A DNA stretch of 64,000 bases from Methylobacterium sp. E-045 (GTDB lineage: Bacteria; Pseudomonadota; Alphaproteobacteria; Rhizobiales; Beijerinckiaceae). Where the stretch lies: positions 1-64,000 of the forward strand of contig NZ_JAKSYE010000094.1 of assembly GCF_022829685.1 (NCBI RefSeq). Direction: 5' to 3'. Below the pieces are notes generated by a model that saw only the letters and a list, made by a program, of their open reading frames with translations, was not told the origin of the DNA and ran no database searches. Below are positions 42,541-52,382 of this stretch, one piece after another; position 1 is the stretch's first letter; every line of letters begins with the position of its first letter. Made by a program: the position numbers and the translations under genes.

Positions 42541-44229
42541 TCAGGCGGCGCGGACGGTGTGGAGGAAGCGCACGACTTCAGCGGACAGGTACTCGGACTG
42601 ACGCGACAGTTCCGACGCTGCGCCCAGGACCTGACTGGCCGCCGCACCGGTCTCTTCGGAGGCGCGTGCCACGCCGGACATGTTGCTCGTCACTTCGGTC
42701 GTCCCGGTGGATGCCTGGGCGACGTTGCGCACGATTTCCTGGGTTGCGGCACCCTGCTGCTCGACAGCGGCGGCGATCGAGGTGGCCACATCGTTGATCT
42801 CGCGAATGCGCGCCGTCATCGATCCGATGGCGGACACCGCCTGCCCGGTGACGCCCTGGATCTGGCCGATCTGGGTACCGATCTCCTCGGTGGCCCGTGC
42901 CGTCTGCGAGGCCAGTTCCTTCACTTCGGTGGCGACCACCGCGAAGCCGCGCCCGGCTTCGCCCGCACGGGCTGCCTCGATGGTGGCGTTGAGGGCCAGG
43001 AGGTTGGTCTGGCTCGCGATGTTCGAGATCAGCCCGACCATGTCGCCGATCCGGGCCGAGGCCTGGCTGAGGGCCTGGACCAATTGCAAGGTCTGATCCG
43101 CCTCGCCGACGGCCGTCTGGGCGAGGTCGGACGAGCCCGAGACCTGCCGCCCGATCTCCTGAACGGATGATCCGAGCTCCTCCGCGGCGGCAGCCACCGT
43201 ACTCACGTTCGTGGAAGCCTCTTCCGCCGCTGCGGCGACCGTGCTCGACTGCGCGGCGGTTTCGGCGGCATTCGAACTCATCTGTTGGGCGGTCGCCTGC
43301 AACTCGGTGGCGGAAGACGAGACCATTCCGACGATCCCGCCGACTGCCGCCTCGAACCCGTCGGCCAGTTCGATCATGGTCCGTTTGCGTTCCTCAGCGG
43401 CCGCTGCATCGGCAACACGCTTGATCTCCGCCTGTTCGGCCGCCTTTGCCGAGACCATGGCCTTGATGCCTTCGACCGCCTTGCCGACGGCCCCGATCTC
43501 GTCCCCGCGTCGCGCTTCCGCGATGGATGTGTCGATCTCGCCTTGCGCCATCCGCTCGAGCACCGCCACCAGGCGACGGATCGGTAGAACGATCAAACTA
43601 AAGACGAGGCCTGTGAGGAAAACGGCGATGATGACACTGGCAATGCTTCCGATGATATTGGTCAGGTAAGCCGTCGAGAACGAGGTTTTCTGTTCGACCC
43701 CTCGCATATGGAGCAGATCGTGCTCGACCTTTGCCATTTCGCCAACGACAGCCCGAATAGCATCCATCGATGCCTTGCCGGCGCCGCTTCCTTCAAGGGC
43801 GCGCGCCTGCTCTAAATTCTTCGACTCGACGAGGGCGATTTCCTTAGCCGCAATGTCACTCGACCAAGCCGTGGCAGCACGTTGAAGCGTCGACAGGCGG
43901 TCTTGCTGAGAAGCGTTGTCGGAGGTCAGATTTTTCAACCGGCTGAAATTTTCCTGAAAATCGATTTGACCCGATTTGTAGGGCGCGAGAAACTTGGAGT
44001 CTCCCGAGATGAGGTAGCCGCGCACGCCGGTCTCTTGATTGACCATAGCCATGTTGATACTATCGAGCGCTTGCAGCACTTTGTATGTATGCTCAGTCTG
44101 GCCAATGCTCGTTTCGATCGAGGCGACGCGCGTGTAGCCGAACAAGCTCACACCGATCGTGAGCGCAGACAGAGAAACGAAAGCGACTGCCAGTTTCGTG
44201 GTGATCTTGATATCGGAGAGCGCGCGCAT
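42541..44229 (-). CDS. Methyl-accepting chemotaxis protein with CHASE3-type sensor
   Basis: A 562-residue chemoreceptor. TM1 is at about 10-30; the periplasmic part at 32-185 looks like CHASE3 ([20 protein letters not shown]); TM2 is at about 190-212; HAMP follows ([27 protein letters not shown]). The signalling domain has the hairpin [20 protein letters not shown] and [20 protein letters not shown]. Start 44229 (MRALSDIK) has GAGG about 8 bases upstream; the longer frame to 44478 lacks family similarity. The C-terminus FLHTVRAA nearly equals that of the receptor at 24768, so the two share a signalling-domain ancestry. CHASE3 ligands are unknown. Confidence 0.9.
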   Translation of the reverse strand: MRALSDIKITTKLAVAFVSLSALTIGVSLFGYTRVASIETSIGQTEHTYKVLQALDSINMAMVNQETGVRGYLISGDSKFLAPYKSGQIDFQENFSRLKNLTSDNASQQDRLSTLQRAATAWSSDIAAKEIALVESKNLEQARALEGSGAGKASMDAIRAVVGEMAKVEHDLLHMRGVEQKTSFSTAYLTNIIGSIASVIIAVFLTGLVFSLIVLPIRRLVAVLERMAQGEIDTSIAEARRGDEIGAVGKAVEGIKAMVSAKAAEQAEIKRVADAAAAEERKRTMIELADGFEAAVGGIVGMVSSSATELQATAQQMSSNAAETAAQSSTVAAAAEEASTNVSTVAAAAEELGSSVQEIGRQVSGSSDLAQTAVGEADQTLQLVQALSQASARIGDMVGLISNIASQTNLLALNATIEAARAGEAGRGFAVVATEVKELASQTARATEEIGTQIGQIQGVTGQAVSAIGSMTARIREINDVATSIAAAVEQQGAATQEIVRNVAQASTGTTEVTSNMSGVARASEETGAAASQVLGAASELSRQSEYLSAEVVRFLHTVRAA

Positions 44230-44932
44230 GCCGGGAGCCTCGAGCAGATCCACAAGAATCGCGATCTGACTGGTCCAGTATCGGCTACAAGCGTTAATCG
44301 AGCGTATAAATTGGCGGGAAAGAAGATAAGGCGGAATTTTCGATGGGCTGCCATCGAGGGTCGCATTGTATCGGTCTGGTTGTTGCTTAAGTACTAAAAA
44401 TTCGCAGTCCCAGTCGGCATTGTCCAGTTCAGAGGGCTGACGAGCCGTGATGGGCAAGCAAGGCCGTTCGCATCTCAAATGCGTCGAAGGCCGTCCAGGT
44501 CATGAACGCATGACGACTTTTGGATGGGACGAGGTGCCCCGGGTTTTTCTCTTTCGAGGGAGATGCCGATGGCTCGATATGCGCTGAGGGTTGGCGAATG
44601 GGCGGTGATCGAGCCGGCCCCGCCGACGGACACACGCGGCGTCGAACGGGGGGACGACCGATCGAACCGGCCCTCCTGCGGCCCGGTCGAGGCGAGCACC
44701 CGGCTGCCGACCTCGGCGGCCTCCCGGCCCGCGGGCACTCACAGAGTCCCCCGGCACCCTGCCCAAGCGGTGTCAACGCGTCCGAACCTCCACCCCGAAA
44801 CGAGTTGATCTCTTCTGAAAGGTAAGGAAGAAGAGGGCATCTTTTCCGAGTGCAGGCTCAGCATTGTCTCATGAAATGCTTATTAGCATCTCCTGAGAGC
44901 TTCGGCCTCACCCTCATCCGGCTGGTCTGATC
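44230..44932. other. 703-base region with no confident gene
   Basis: The left part (44230-44400) is AT-rich and should carry the chemoreceptor promoter. A short plus-strand frame from 44569 (MARYALRVGEWAVIEP, with GAGGGAGATG upstream) runs to 44808, but its composition becomes random after about 20 residues, so it is not called. Confidence 0.4.
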
Positions 44933-45136
44933 ATGGGCGAACATCACATCCACGCTTCGGTCGGGGTCGCGCAGGCGATCTTCGACGGGATGGCGTCCGC
45001 CGACCGGGCGAAGGTGGAGGCGGAGGCCGCGAGCAAGGGCGTGAGCGCCTTGGAGATCGTGCGCCAATCCCTCGACATCCTGATCGCCGATGCCAAGCCC
45101 GCGAACGGGGCCGGCGGAGCGGGTTCGGCGCGGTGA
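44933..45136 (+). CDS. Small hypothetical protein
   Basis: A 67-residue protein (MGEHHIHASVGVAQAIFDGM). Residues 15-55 are helical and Ala/Glu-rich; no signal peptide, cysteines or known domain. The stop lies 14 bases before the next gene, an exported protein, so the two may be co-transcribed. Coding is supported by composition and spacing, not by recognised homology. Confidence 0.55.
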   Translation: MGEHHIHASVGVAQAIFDGMASADRAKVEAEAASKGVSALEIVRQSLDILIADAKPANGAGGAGSAR

Positions 45137-45149
45137 GGGCCGTCGCGTC

Positions 45150-45560
45150 ATGGTTCTGCCCTTCACGATGACGGGCCGCTCCCGCGGCATCGCGGGGTCG
45201 CTCCTCCTGCTGTCGGCCCTGTCCTCTCCCGCGCAGGCGCAGCGGGTCGAGGACGGGTCCGACGCCGTCGTCGGCAAGGCCGTGGCGGCGACGATCCTCG
45301 CCATGGTGGGCGAGCGTTTCGGCGAGCTCGACCCGAAGGTGACGGCTCTGCGCAGGGCCGAAGGGTCCTGGATCTGCGGTTCGGTCAACGTGAAGAACCG
45401 GGACGGGCTCTATATCGGCGAGCGCGGCTTCGTGGCCGATCCGGCGAGCGCGTTCTTCGGCCGCGTCCCGGAGGGGCCGGAGCTCCTCAACCCGCGCGCC
45501 GAGGGGTTCCAGGCCCTGGAGCGGATCAGGGCGTTGTATTTCGCCATGTGCCTGGACTGA
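45150..45560 (+). CDS. Exported hypothetical protein
   Basis: A 136-residue protein with a signal peptide (RGIAGSLLLLSALSSPAQAQ, cleavage after AQA near residue 30). The mature part has about 105 residues with WICGSVNVKNRDGLYIGERGF, a W-x-C-G-x-V-N pattern also seen in other small alphaproteobacterial exported proteins (compare the gene at 54516). Cys in WICG and near the C-terminus (FAMCLD) could form a disulfide. The start could also be ATG 45168. Function unknown. Confidence 0.65.
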   Translation: MVLPFTMTGRSRGIAGSLLLLSALSSPAQAQRVEDGSDAVVGKAVAATILAMVGERFGELDPKVTALRRAEGSWICGSVNVKNRDGLYIGERGFVADPASAFFGRVPEGPELLNPRAEGFQALERIRALYFAMCLD

Positions 45561-45654
45561 CCCTCGCCCCCTGACACGGCGAAGGGCCGCGGGCGCGCGT
45601 TCCGAAACCGCCCGGTCCGGCGACACCAAAGCCGGACGTCGCGGTTATCCCCCC

Positions 45655-46743
45655 ATGATGATGGACACGCCCCGCCTCGGTTTCTGCTGCACCTTCGTGC
45701 TCGACGACGATCCCGCCCGCTTCAAGACCCTGAAGGCCGCCCGCGAGGCGACGCTTCACATGAACCTGTCTCACACGACCATGAGCCATCTCGACAAGCT
45801 CGCGCCCCCGGCGCGGCGGGCGAAGCTCGAAGGTCTCGTCCGGCACAATCTCGCCGCGCTCGAACGGCAGATCGCCTGGGTGGCGGCCCGGCCTCCCCTG
45901 GAGCGGCTCCTGCGCATGGCGAGCAACGTCCTGCCGGGCTACACCCACGAGGTGGCGCGGGCGATCTATGCCGAGCCCGAAATGGTGGCCCTCGTCGAGT
46001 CCGGTCTGGCGCGCATCGGCGAGCGGGCGCGGGAAGGCGGAGTCCGTCTCAGCTTCCATCCCGGCCCGTTCTGCGTCATCGCCTCGCGCAACCCCAATGC
46101 CGAGCGCAACGGCATCTCCGAACTCGAATACCATGCCGAGCTGATGGCGATGATGGGCTATGGCTCCGGCTGGCATCCGCAGGGCGCCCATATCAACATC
46201 CATGTCGGCGCCCGCGATCCGGGCATCGAGGGGTTCCGCGCCAGCCTGCCCAAGCTCTCGCAGACCGCGCGCGACCTCTTGACGGTGGAGAACGACGAGA
46301 ACGCCTTCGGCCTCGACACGGTGCTCGACTTGGCGGACCAGGTTCCGGTGGTCCTCGACCTGCACCACCACTGGGTCCAGAGCGGCGGCACCTATATCGA
46401 ACCCGACGACGCGCGGATCGCCCGCATCCGCGACTCCTGGCGCGGCGTGCGACCGATCGCCCATATCAGCCTGTCGCGCGAGGCCCTGCTGGAGGGGCAC
46501 GACCCGGACACCCTGCCCGATTATGCCGCCCTGGTGGGAGCCGGGCATAACTGGCGGGACATCGCGGCCCATTCGCACCTGATGGGCAACCGGGCGCTCA
46601 ACGCCCTCGTCGCCCGCCACCTCGCCTGGGCCGATTTCGAGGTCGAGGCGAAGGGCAAGAACCTGGCCTCCACTGGCATCGCCGCCGAGATCACCACCGC
46701 GCGTGCGGCCGACCCGTCGCGGGGCGCCGCCTCCGCCGCGTGA
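45655..46743 (+). CDS. uvsE: UV-damage endonuclease UvdE/UvsE-like
   Basis: A 362-residue TIM-barrel protein of the UV-damage endonuclease family, which nicks DNA 5' to pyrimidine dimers as a one-step alternative to nucleotide excision repair. Family features: RLGFCCTFV and TMSHLD at the N-terminus, VRLSFHPGPFCVIAS, GAHINIHVGAR, TVENDENAFGLDTVLDL (metal-binding Glu/Asp) and VVLDLHHHW (metal-binding His). The barrel metal ligands appear intact. Starts ATG-ATG-ATG at 45655. Convergent with the heme-receptor gene; no operon partner. Confidence 0.85.
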   Translation: MMMDTPRLGFCCTFVLDDDPARFKTLKAAREATLHMNLSHTTMSHLDKLAPPARRAKLEGLVRHNLAALERQIAWVAARPPLERLLRMASNVLPGYTHEVARAIYAEPEMVALVESGLARIGERAREGGVRLSFHPGPFCVIASRNPNAERNGISELEYHAELMAMMGYGSGWHPQGAHINIHVGARDPGIEGFRASLPKLSQTARDLLTVENDENAFGLDTVLDLADQVPVVLDLHHHWVQSGGTYIEPDDARIARIRDSWRGVRPIAHISLSREALLEGHDPDTLPDYAALVGAGHNWRDIAAHSHLMGNRALNALVARHLAWADFEVEAKGKNLASTGIAAEITTARAADPSRGAASAA

Positions 46744-46794
46744 GGGGAGCGGCGGCGGGGCGCTGCTCATGTCTTGCGGAAACCCGCGTCCCGC

Positions 46795-48951
46795 TCACCG
46801 CGTCGCGAACTTGATGCTGATCGCGGCCTTCGCCGTCAGTCCCGGGCTCTGCAGCAGGTTGAGGTACTGGGTGTAGCGCTTGTCGAAGGCGTTCTGCAGG
46901 ATGAAGTCGGCCCGGATCCGGTCGTTGACCCGGTAGGAGGCGAAGACATCCACGAGGCCGTAGGCCTTGGTCGCCAGGATCGTCGCGCCCTCGGGCACGG
47001 CGATGCGGCTGTCCACGAAGGTGAGGCGGCTTCCCACCGTGAGGCTGTCGTCGAGGAAGCGCAGGCCGAGCGTGGCGCTGATCCGGTCCGGGGGGATGCT
47101 CAGGAGGGTCTCGCGCGTGGCCTTGTCGCGCCCCTCGGTATGGGTGGCCGCCACCGAGACGAAACCGCCGCCCCAATCGTAGGCGCCTTCGAGTTCGACG
47201 CCGGAGAGTTCGGCCTGCGCGACGTTGAGGTACTGGAACGACTGGACCGGGATGAAGCACGGGAAACGCCCGGGCCGGCCGACGCAGACCGAGGCCGGAA
47301 TGCCGGGGATCACCGGCACGAAGTAGGTCGGGCCGACCCCGGCGATGTTGATGTAGTCGTCGATCTCGTTCTGGAAGACGTTGGCCTTGGCGCGCAAGAC
47401 GTCGCCCGGCCTCAGGACATCGCCGTATTTGAGGTTGATGCCCCCTTCGATGTTGTGCGCCACTTCCGGCTTCACGGCCGCGTTCGGCAGGATGTTGAAG
47501 GCCGGGAAGGGATGGATGCCCTGGACCAGGGTCTCGGTGATCGACGGCGCCCGGTAGCCCTCCGCGTAGGTGCCGTAGACCTCGATCCCGGCGAACGGCG
47601 AGATTCCCACGGTGATCTTGGGCGACAGGCGGTCGCCGCTCGAATGCGAAGGGCCGCCGGACAGGTCGTAATGGTCGTAGCGCAGGGCCCCGATGACCCG
47701 GAGCCAGGAGGCGTAGCGCACCTCGTCCTGGATGAAGGCGCCCGCCAGGGTCCGCTCCCCGGAGGGCGTGAAGGCGGAGCCGAAGCCCCCGGCATTGTCC
47801 GTGGTCTTGACCCGGTCGAACACCGCGTCGCCGCCGATGGTCAGGGCGTGGCTTAGGGCCCAGGTGTCGAAACGGGCCGTGTTGTGGACGTCGACGCCCA
47901 GCGTCTCGATGTCGTAGTCGATCCTGTTGCCGGCCCGCACGCCGAGATTGCCGTAGAGACCGCTCGCGGTGTCGTCGAGGAAGGTCAGCGTGTTGTGCGT
48001 GCTGGTGTAGTACCCCTTCGCGCTGAAATCGATCAGCGGCACGTCGGGCCGGGCGAAGCGATAGCCGAGGGTGTAGGTGTCGGCCTGGACCGCGTTGTTG
48101 AAGCGGGCTCCGGCGTTGCTGCTGCCGTTATTGGCGAAGTCGAAGTTCTGCAGGAGGGCCGTGCCGCTGATCTCGTGGCCGTCGGCGGGACGGAGGTTGA
48201 ACTTGGCGAGGCCCGAGGTCAGTTCGTTGCCGGTGTCGCGCACCAGCGTGCCGAACCCGTCGCGATAGGCGTCGTTGTTGCGGTAGACGAACTGACCGAA
48301 CACGTCCGCCCCGCTGCCGATGCGGGCGCCCAGCGCCGTCGAGTTCAGGAATGTCTGTCCGTTCGAGCCGAAGCCGAATTTCTGGACCGCGCCCGCCGTC
48401 TCGTCCGGCGCCAGGATGTCGTCGATGGAGCGCGTGCGGAAGGCGACCACGCCGCCGATCGCGCCGGAACCGTAGATGGTGGAGGTGGGGCCCCGCGTGA
48501 TGTCGACGCCGCCGACGAGTTCGGGATCGAGATAGAACACGCCGTTGGCGCTGTGGCCCGAAGTCTGGAAGTTCTGGCGGGCGCCGTCCACCAGGACGTT
48601 GACGCGCCCGAAATCCTGCAGCCCGCGGATGTTGATGGCCTGGGCCGGGTCGTTCTGGTTCTCCTGCGTGGTCACGCCGGGGACGTCGCGCAGGACGTCG
48701 GAAAGACGGCTCGGCTGCAGGCGGTCGATCTGCGCGCGGGTGACGACGCTGCTCCCGGACAGGGCGTCGATGGCGGGCTCCTCGGTCTTGGTCGCGGTGA
48801 CCGAGAGGGTGTCGAGGCTCACCGCCATGTGCGGCGCCTGCGCGGCGGGGAGGGCCGGCGCGGTCTGGGCTTGAGCGGCATTCATCGCGATGAGCGAGAC
48901 GCCGACGAAGGCGCCGGCGCGATGGGGGGTGAGGAGGCGACGGGAAGGCAT
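46795..48951 (-). CDS. TonB-dependent heme/hemoglobin receptor
   Basis: A 718-residue outer-membrane receptor. Signal peptide at 1-28 (ends NAAQAQ); TonB-box-like DTLSVTATK at about 48-56; plug domain at 60-190 (SRLSDVLRDVPGVTTQ, INIRGLQDFGRVNVLVDGAR, DITRGPTSTIYGSGAIGG); then a 22-strand barrel ending in a terminal aromatic-type strand (AAISIKFATR). The plug is like heme/hemoglobin receptors of the HmuR/BhuR group. It lies immediately downstream of hmuTUV on the same strand with a 187-base gap carrying a palindrome, so it probably has its own iron-controlled promoter. ExbBD/TonB are not in the window. Confidence 0.88.
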   Translation of the reverse strand: MPSRRLLTPHRAGAFVGVSLIAMNAAQAQTAPALPAAQAPHMAVSLDTLSVTATKTEEPAIDALSGSSVVTRAQIDRLQPSRLSDVLRDVPGVTTQENQNDPAQAINIRGLQDFGRVNVLVDGARQNFQTSGHSANGVFYLDPELVGGVDITRGPTSTIYGSGAIGGVVAFRTRSIDDILAPDETAGAVQKFGFGSNGQTFLNSTALGARIGSGADVFGQFVYRNNDAYRDGFGTLVRDTGNELTSGLAKFNLRPADGHEISGTALLQNFDFANNGSSNAGARFNNAVQADTYTLGYRFARPDVPLIDFSAKGYYTSTHNTLTFLDDTASGLYGNLGVRAGNRIDYDIETLGVDVHNTARFDTWALSHALTIGGDAVFDRVKTTDNAGGFGSAFTPSGERTLAGAFIQDEVRYASWLRVIGALRYDHYDLSGGPSHSSGDRLSPKITVGISPFAGIEVYGTYAEGYRAPSITETLVQGIHPFPAFNILPNAAVKPEVAHNIEGGINLKYGDVLRPGDVLRAKANVFQNEIDDYINIAGVGPTYFVPVIPGIPASVCVGRPGRFPCFIPVQSFQYLNVAQAELSGVELEGAYDWGGGFVSVAATHTEGRDKATRETLLSIPPDRISATLGLRFLDDSLTVGSRLTFVDSRIAVPEGATILATKAYGLVDVFASYRVNDRIRADFILQNAFDKRYTQYLNLLQSPGLTAKAAISIKFATR

Positions 48952-49086
48952 GACCGGTTCCGCGAGACAGAAGGGCAGCGCTGGGAGGTTGGCTGGCCCG
49001 GAATGCTGTTGCTGCTCGATGACTATGCGGTCAACGCGGTCTAGTCTTGGATAGATTGGGGTGAGTCAAAGGACCATCTGAATATG

Positions 49087-49103
49087 ACTGGATCTGTTCC
49101 AGT
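49087..49103. promoter_or_regulatory. ACTGGA-N5-TCCAGT palindrome upstream of the heme receptor
   Basis: A perfect 6-bp inverted repeat around TCTGT, about 135 bases before the receptor start in the only AT-rich part of the heme cluster. It may be a repressor site for iron or heme control. It does not match the Fur, RirA or Irr consensus clearly, so the regulator is unknown. Confidence 0.3.
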
Positions 49104-49138
49104 TTGATAGTGTAATCTCATGATCTGTTGCCGCCCGG

Positions 49139-49945
49139 TCACAGGCGGCGCGGCAGGATGAAGGGCCGGCCGCCCTCGGGAACCCGCCCCACCGGCCAGT
49201 TCACCTGGAAGATGTCGGCGATCAGGTCGTCGCGCAGGATCGCGGACGGGGCGCCGCGCGCCACGAGGCGGCCGCCGGCGAGCACCAGCAGGGTGTCGGC
49301 ATAGGCGGCCGCGAGGTTGAGGTCGTGCAGGATCGCCACCACGCCGACGCCGCGGCCCCGCAGCCCATCCACGGCCTCCAGGATCGCGCTCTGATGGCGC
49401 AGATCGAGGCTCGCGGTGGGTTCGTCGAGGAACAGGACCTGTCCGGCGGCGATGGTGCGGCCGGCGGCGAGCTGGCACAGCACGCGTGCGAACTGGACCC
49501 GGGCCTGCTCGCCGCCGGAGAGGCTCTGATAGGCACGGCCCGCGAGGGGGAGGATGTCGGCCCGGCCGAGGGCGTCGGCGAGGATCGCCTCGCGGTCGCG
49601 CCGGGTGAGGCCCCGGCCGATGCCGTCGAGGCCGATGCGCGCGACGTCCGAGACCGAGAAGGGGAAGGCGAGCCGCGTGGTCTGCGGCAGTACCGCCCGC
49701 AGGGCCGCAAGCCGCCACGGCGGGATCTGCGTCACCGGCGTTCCGCCATAGGCCAGCGTGCCGGCGGTGGGGGCGAGCTCGCCGCAGAGGAGGCGCAGCA
49801 GGGTGGATTTGCCCGCACCGTTCGGGCCGATGATCACCTGCAGCGATCCCGGCGCCACGTCGAGCGAAACGCCCTCCACGAGGGAGCGCCCGGCCGTGGT
49901 GAAGCCGAGGCCGGACGCGGTGAGCAGGGGCACCGCCTCAGACAT
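49139..49945 (-). CDS. hmuV: Heme ABC transporter ATP-binding protein
   Basis: A 268-residue ABC ATPase of the FecE/HmuV group. Walker A is IIGPNGAGKST (about 38-48), the signature is YQSLSGGEQARVQFARVL, Walker B is VLFLDEPTASLDL, and the switch His is in AILHDLNLAAAYAD. VTQIPPWRLAALRAVLPQ is typical of HmuV. The ATG overlaps the permease gene end by 8 bases. It energises heme import by HmuU. Confidence 0.92.
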   Translation of the reverse strand: MSEAVPLLTASGLGFTTAGRSLVEGVSLDVAPGSLQVIIGPNGAGKSTLLRLLCGELAPTAGTLAYGGTPVTQIPPWRLAALRAVLPQTTRLAFPFSVSDVARIGLDGIGRGLTRRDREAILADALGRADILPLAGRAYQSLSGGEQARVQFARVLCQLAAGRTIAAGQVLFLDEPTASLDLRHQSAILEAVDGLRGRGVGVVAILHDLNLAAAYADTLLVLAGGRLVARGAPSAILRDDLIADIFQVNWPVGRVPEGGRPFILPRRL

Positions 49946-51014
49946 CGAGGGTCCGGGTCCGCGCCAGCAGGAGCCACAGGAAGACGGGGGCGCCCACGAG
50001 CGCCGTGACGATCCCGATCGGCAGTTCGGCCGGGGCCACCACGAGGCGCGCCGCCACATCCGCCAGGACGAGGAGCGCGCCGCCGAGGAGGGCCGAGGCC
50101 GGCAGGAGCCGCCGGTGCTCGGGGCCGATCATCAGCCGCAGGGTATGGGGCACCACGAGGCCGACGAAGCCGATTACGCCGGCCGCCGCCACGCCGGCGC
50201 CGACCGCGACGGCCACGAGCAGGATCGCCGCCCGCTTGAGCCGCTCGACCGGGATGCCGAGATGGAACGCCTCCGCCTCCCCGAGGACCAGGGCGTTGAG
50301 GCCGCGCCCGAGGAACGGCACGGCGATCAGCACCGGCAGGATCGCCGGAGCGGTCGCCGCCACCTTGGTCCAGGTCGATCCCCCGAGGCTGCCCAGGGAC
50401 CAGAAGGTGAGGTCGCGCAGCTGCCGGTCGTCGCTGGCATAGACGAGGAGCCCGGTCATCGCGCCGCTCAGCGCTCCGAGCGCGATGCCGGCGAGCAGCA
50501 TCGTCGCCACGGAGGTCCGGCCCGAGCGCGTGGCGACGAGGTAGAGGCCGAGCGTCGCGGCGAGCCCCCCGCAGAAGGCCGCCGCCGGCAGCACCGCGTA
50601 GGGGAGCGGCCCCGGCAGGCTGAAGGCCGCGAGGAGCCGGTCGCCGAGGACGATGATACAGGCCGCCGCGAGGCCCGCCCCGGCGGAGACGCCGACCAGG
50701 GCCGGATCGGCCAGGGGATTGCGGAACAGCCCCTGCATCAGCGCCCCGGAGACCGCGAGGCCCGCCCCCACCATCAGGCCGAGGAGGGTGCGCGGCAGGC
50801 GGATGTTGAGGATGACGAGGCTGTCGCGGGCGAGGCCCGGATCCGCCCCGCCCCGCATCAGTACGTCGAGGATCCGCGACGGCGCGATGGGGATGGCCCC
50901 GATTCCGACGGAGAGGAGGCTGACGGCGAGGACGAGGACCACCAGGCCGGCGAAGACCGCGACGTCCCGGCGGCGCGGGTCGGCGAGCCCGTGCCCGCGA
51001 GAGGGATCAGCCAC
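49938..51014 (-). CDS. hmuU: Heme ABC transporter permease (FecCD family)
   Basis: A 358-residue permease with about ten helices. FecCD/BtuC-type blocks: LNIRLPRTLLGLMVGAGLAVSGALMQGLFRNPLADP, VSAGAGLAAACIIV and IGFVGLVVPHTLRLMIGPEHRRLLP (the cytoplasmic coupling loop). It overlaps both neighbours by 8 bases (hmuT end, hmuV start). Inner-membrane channel of the heme importer. Confidence 0.93.
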   Translation of the reverse strand: MADPSRGHGLADPRRRDVAVFAGLVVLVLAVSLLSVGIGAIPIAPSRILDVLMRGGADPGLARDSLVILNIRLPRTLLGLMVGAGLAVSGALMQGLFRNPLADPALVGVSAGAGLAAACIIVLGDRLLAAFSLPGPLPYAVLPAAAFCGGLAATLGLYLVATRSGRTSVATMLLAGIALGALSGAMTGLLVYASDDRQLRDLTFWSLGSLGGSTWTKVAATAPAILPVLIAVPFLGRGLNALVLGEAEAFHLGIPVERLKRAAILLVAVAVGAGVAAAGVIGFVGLVVPHTLRLMIGPEHRRLLPASALLGGALLVLADVAARLVVAPAELPIGIVTALVGAPVFLWLLLARTRTLDV

Positions 51015-51927
51015 GAATGAGGTCGGGGTAGATCGCCCGGATCAGGTCGTGCGCGGCATCCGGGGTGCGCGGGCCGAAGCCGAGGAGATAGAGGCCGTCC
51101 ATGGCCACGAGGGCGCGCCTGGCCGCCGCCGGCACCTGGCCGAGGGCGGTGCCGGGGGCGAAGGTCGTCTCCGGGTTCGGGGCCTCGGCGCCGTTCTGCA
51201 TCATCACCACGGCGTCGGGCGCGGCGGCGACGATGGCCTCGTCCGTCATCGGCTTGAACCCCTCGATGCCGGTCGCGGCGTTCTCCACCCCCGCCAGGGC
51301 GAGGATGCCGTCCGCCGTGCTGTTGCGGCCCCCGACCATGACGCGGCCGTTGGCCACCGACAGCACGACGAGCGCCCTGGCCGGGCGGGTGATGCGGGCG
51401 CGCTGCGCGCTCAGCCCGGCGAATTGCGCGCGCACCTCCCCGGCGAGGGCGGCGGCCTCCCGGTCGAGGCCGGCGAGGCGTCCCACCGTGGCGATCTTGT
51501 CGAGGACGCCTTCGGGGGTCGGCGGCTCCTTGACGATGGAGACCGGCACCCCGGCCTCGCGCACGAGGGTCAGCACGTCGGCGGGGCCGGCCCCCTCGGC
51601 GGCGATGACGAGGTCGGGGCCGGCCGAGAGCAGCCCCTCCGCCGACAGGGCGCGCAGATAGCCGACATTCGGCTTCTCGCGCAGGACTTGCGCCGGATAG
51701 ATGCTGGTGGTGTCGACCACCACGATCCGGCCCGCAGCCCCGAGCCGGTAGAGGATCTCGGTGACGGCGCCGCCGAGGGAGGCGATGCGCGCGGCCGGCC
51801 CCTCCGCCCGCGCCGGGCCCCCGAAGGCGGCGAGGCCGAGCCCGCCGGCCAGAATCGCGCGGCGGGACGGGCGGAGAGGGGATGGGCGAAGAGGGGAGGG
51901 GCGAAGAGGAGAACGGCGGTGCGTCAT
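51007..51927 (-). CDS. hmuT: Heme-binding periplasmic protein
   Basis: A 306-residue class III binding protein (Peripla_BP_2). The leader has an unusual triple SPLRP repeat (residues 6-20, encoded by three 15-base units) followed by a twin-arginine signal SRRAILAGGLGLAAFGG. The mature protein reads RIASLGGAVTEILYRLGAAGRIVVVD (the usual HmuT start, with TEI), VGYLRALSAEGLLSAGPDLVIA and TDEAIVAAAPDAVVMM. The heme ligand Tyr is expected near STIYPAQV. First gene of the hmuTUV-receptor run; all four overlap or adjoin. Confidence 0.92.
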   Translation of the reverse strand: MTHRRSPLRPSPLRPSPLRPSRRAILAGGLGLAAFGGPARAEGPAARIASLGGAVTEILYRLGAAGRIVVVDTTSIYPAQVLREKPNVGYLRALSAEGLLSAGPDLVIAAEGAGPADVLTLVREAGVPVSIVKEPPTPEGVLDKIATVGRLAGLDREAAALAGEVRAQFAGLSAQRARITRPARALVVLSVANGRVMVGGRNSTADGILALAGVENAATGIEGFKPMTDEAIVAAAPDAVVMMQNGAEAPNPETTFAPGTALGQVPAAARRALVAMDGLYLLGFGPRTPDAAHDLIRAIYPDLIRG

Positions 51928-52382
51928 CTGGTCGGGATCACCCTGTCGTTGGCGGTCGCCCGGAGCCGGTCGCGCCGACAGGGACGCGGAGCGCCTCCCG
52001 GCGACCGTCCGTCGGCGTCATGACCTCGACCGGGACACCCGTATCCTGCCGCCTTCATGCTATAGTTTTGAGGAGTGTGCCCGCCGCCGCAGTCCAAGGC
52101 AAGATTTAAAAAAATCTCTACTTTTGAATGGATACAGTCTGTTCTTGCCGTTGCTGCGCCGGAGGCTTCCGGAGCGCCGCCGCCGATGGGGCCGGCTCTC
52201 AGCAGGTTTTGCGGACGTGGCCCCGGTTCTGCGAGCAAAAGCTGCGAGACATCGAAGAGCCAGGTGACTATGTATTCTGCAAATCCGCTCCTTTGGAGGT
52301 ACAAACCTGGCAGGAGTTCGCCGATGTCCGTTCTCAGCCAGCCCCAGTTCCGTTGCGAAGAAGCCGCCTGCTCCTGGCTTCA
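51928..52382. other. Control region before hmuT, 455 bases, no gene
   Basis: Contains an AT-rich palindrome AGATTT-AAAA-AAATCT (52102-52117), 175 bases before the hmuT start and opposite to it, the best candidate for an iron- or heme-responsive site. The right end runs into an IS1595 transposase fragment that has lost its 5' part. No coding frame is convincing. Confidence 0.45.
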
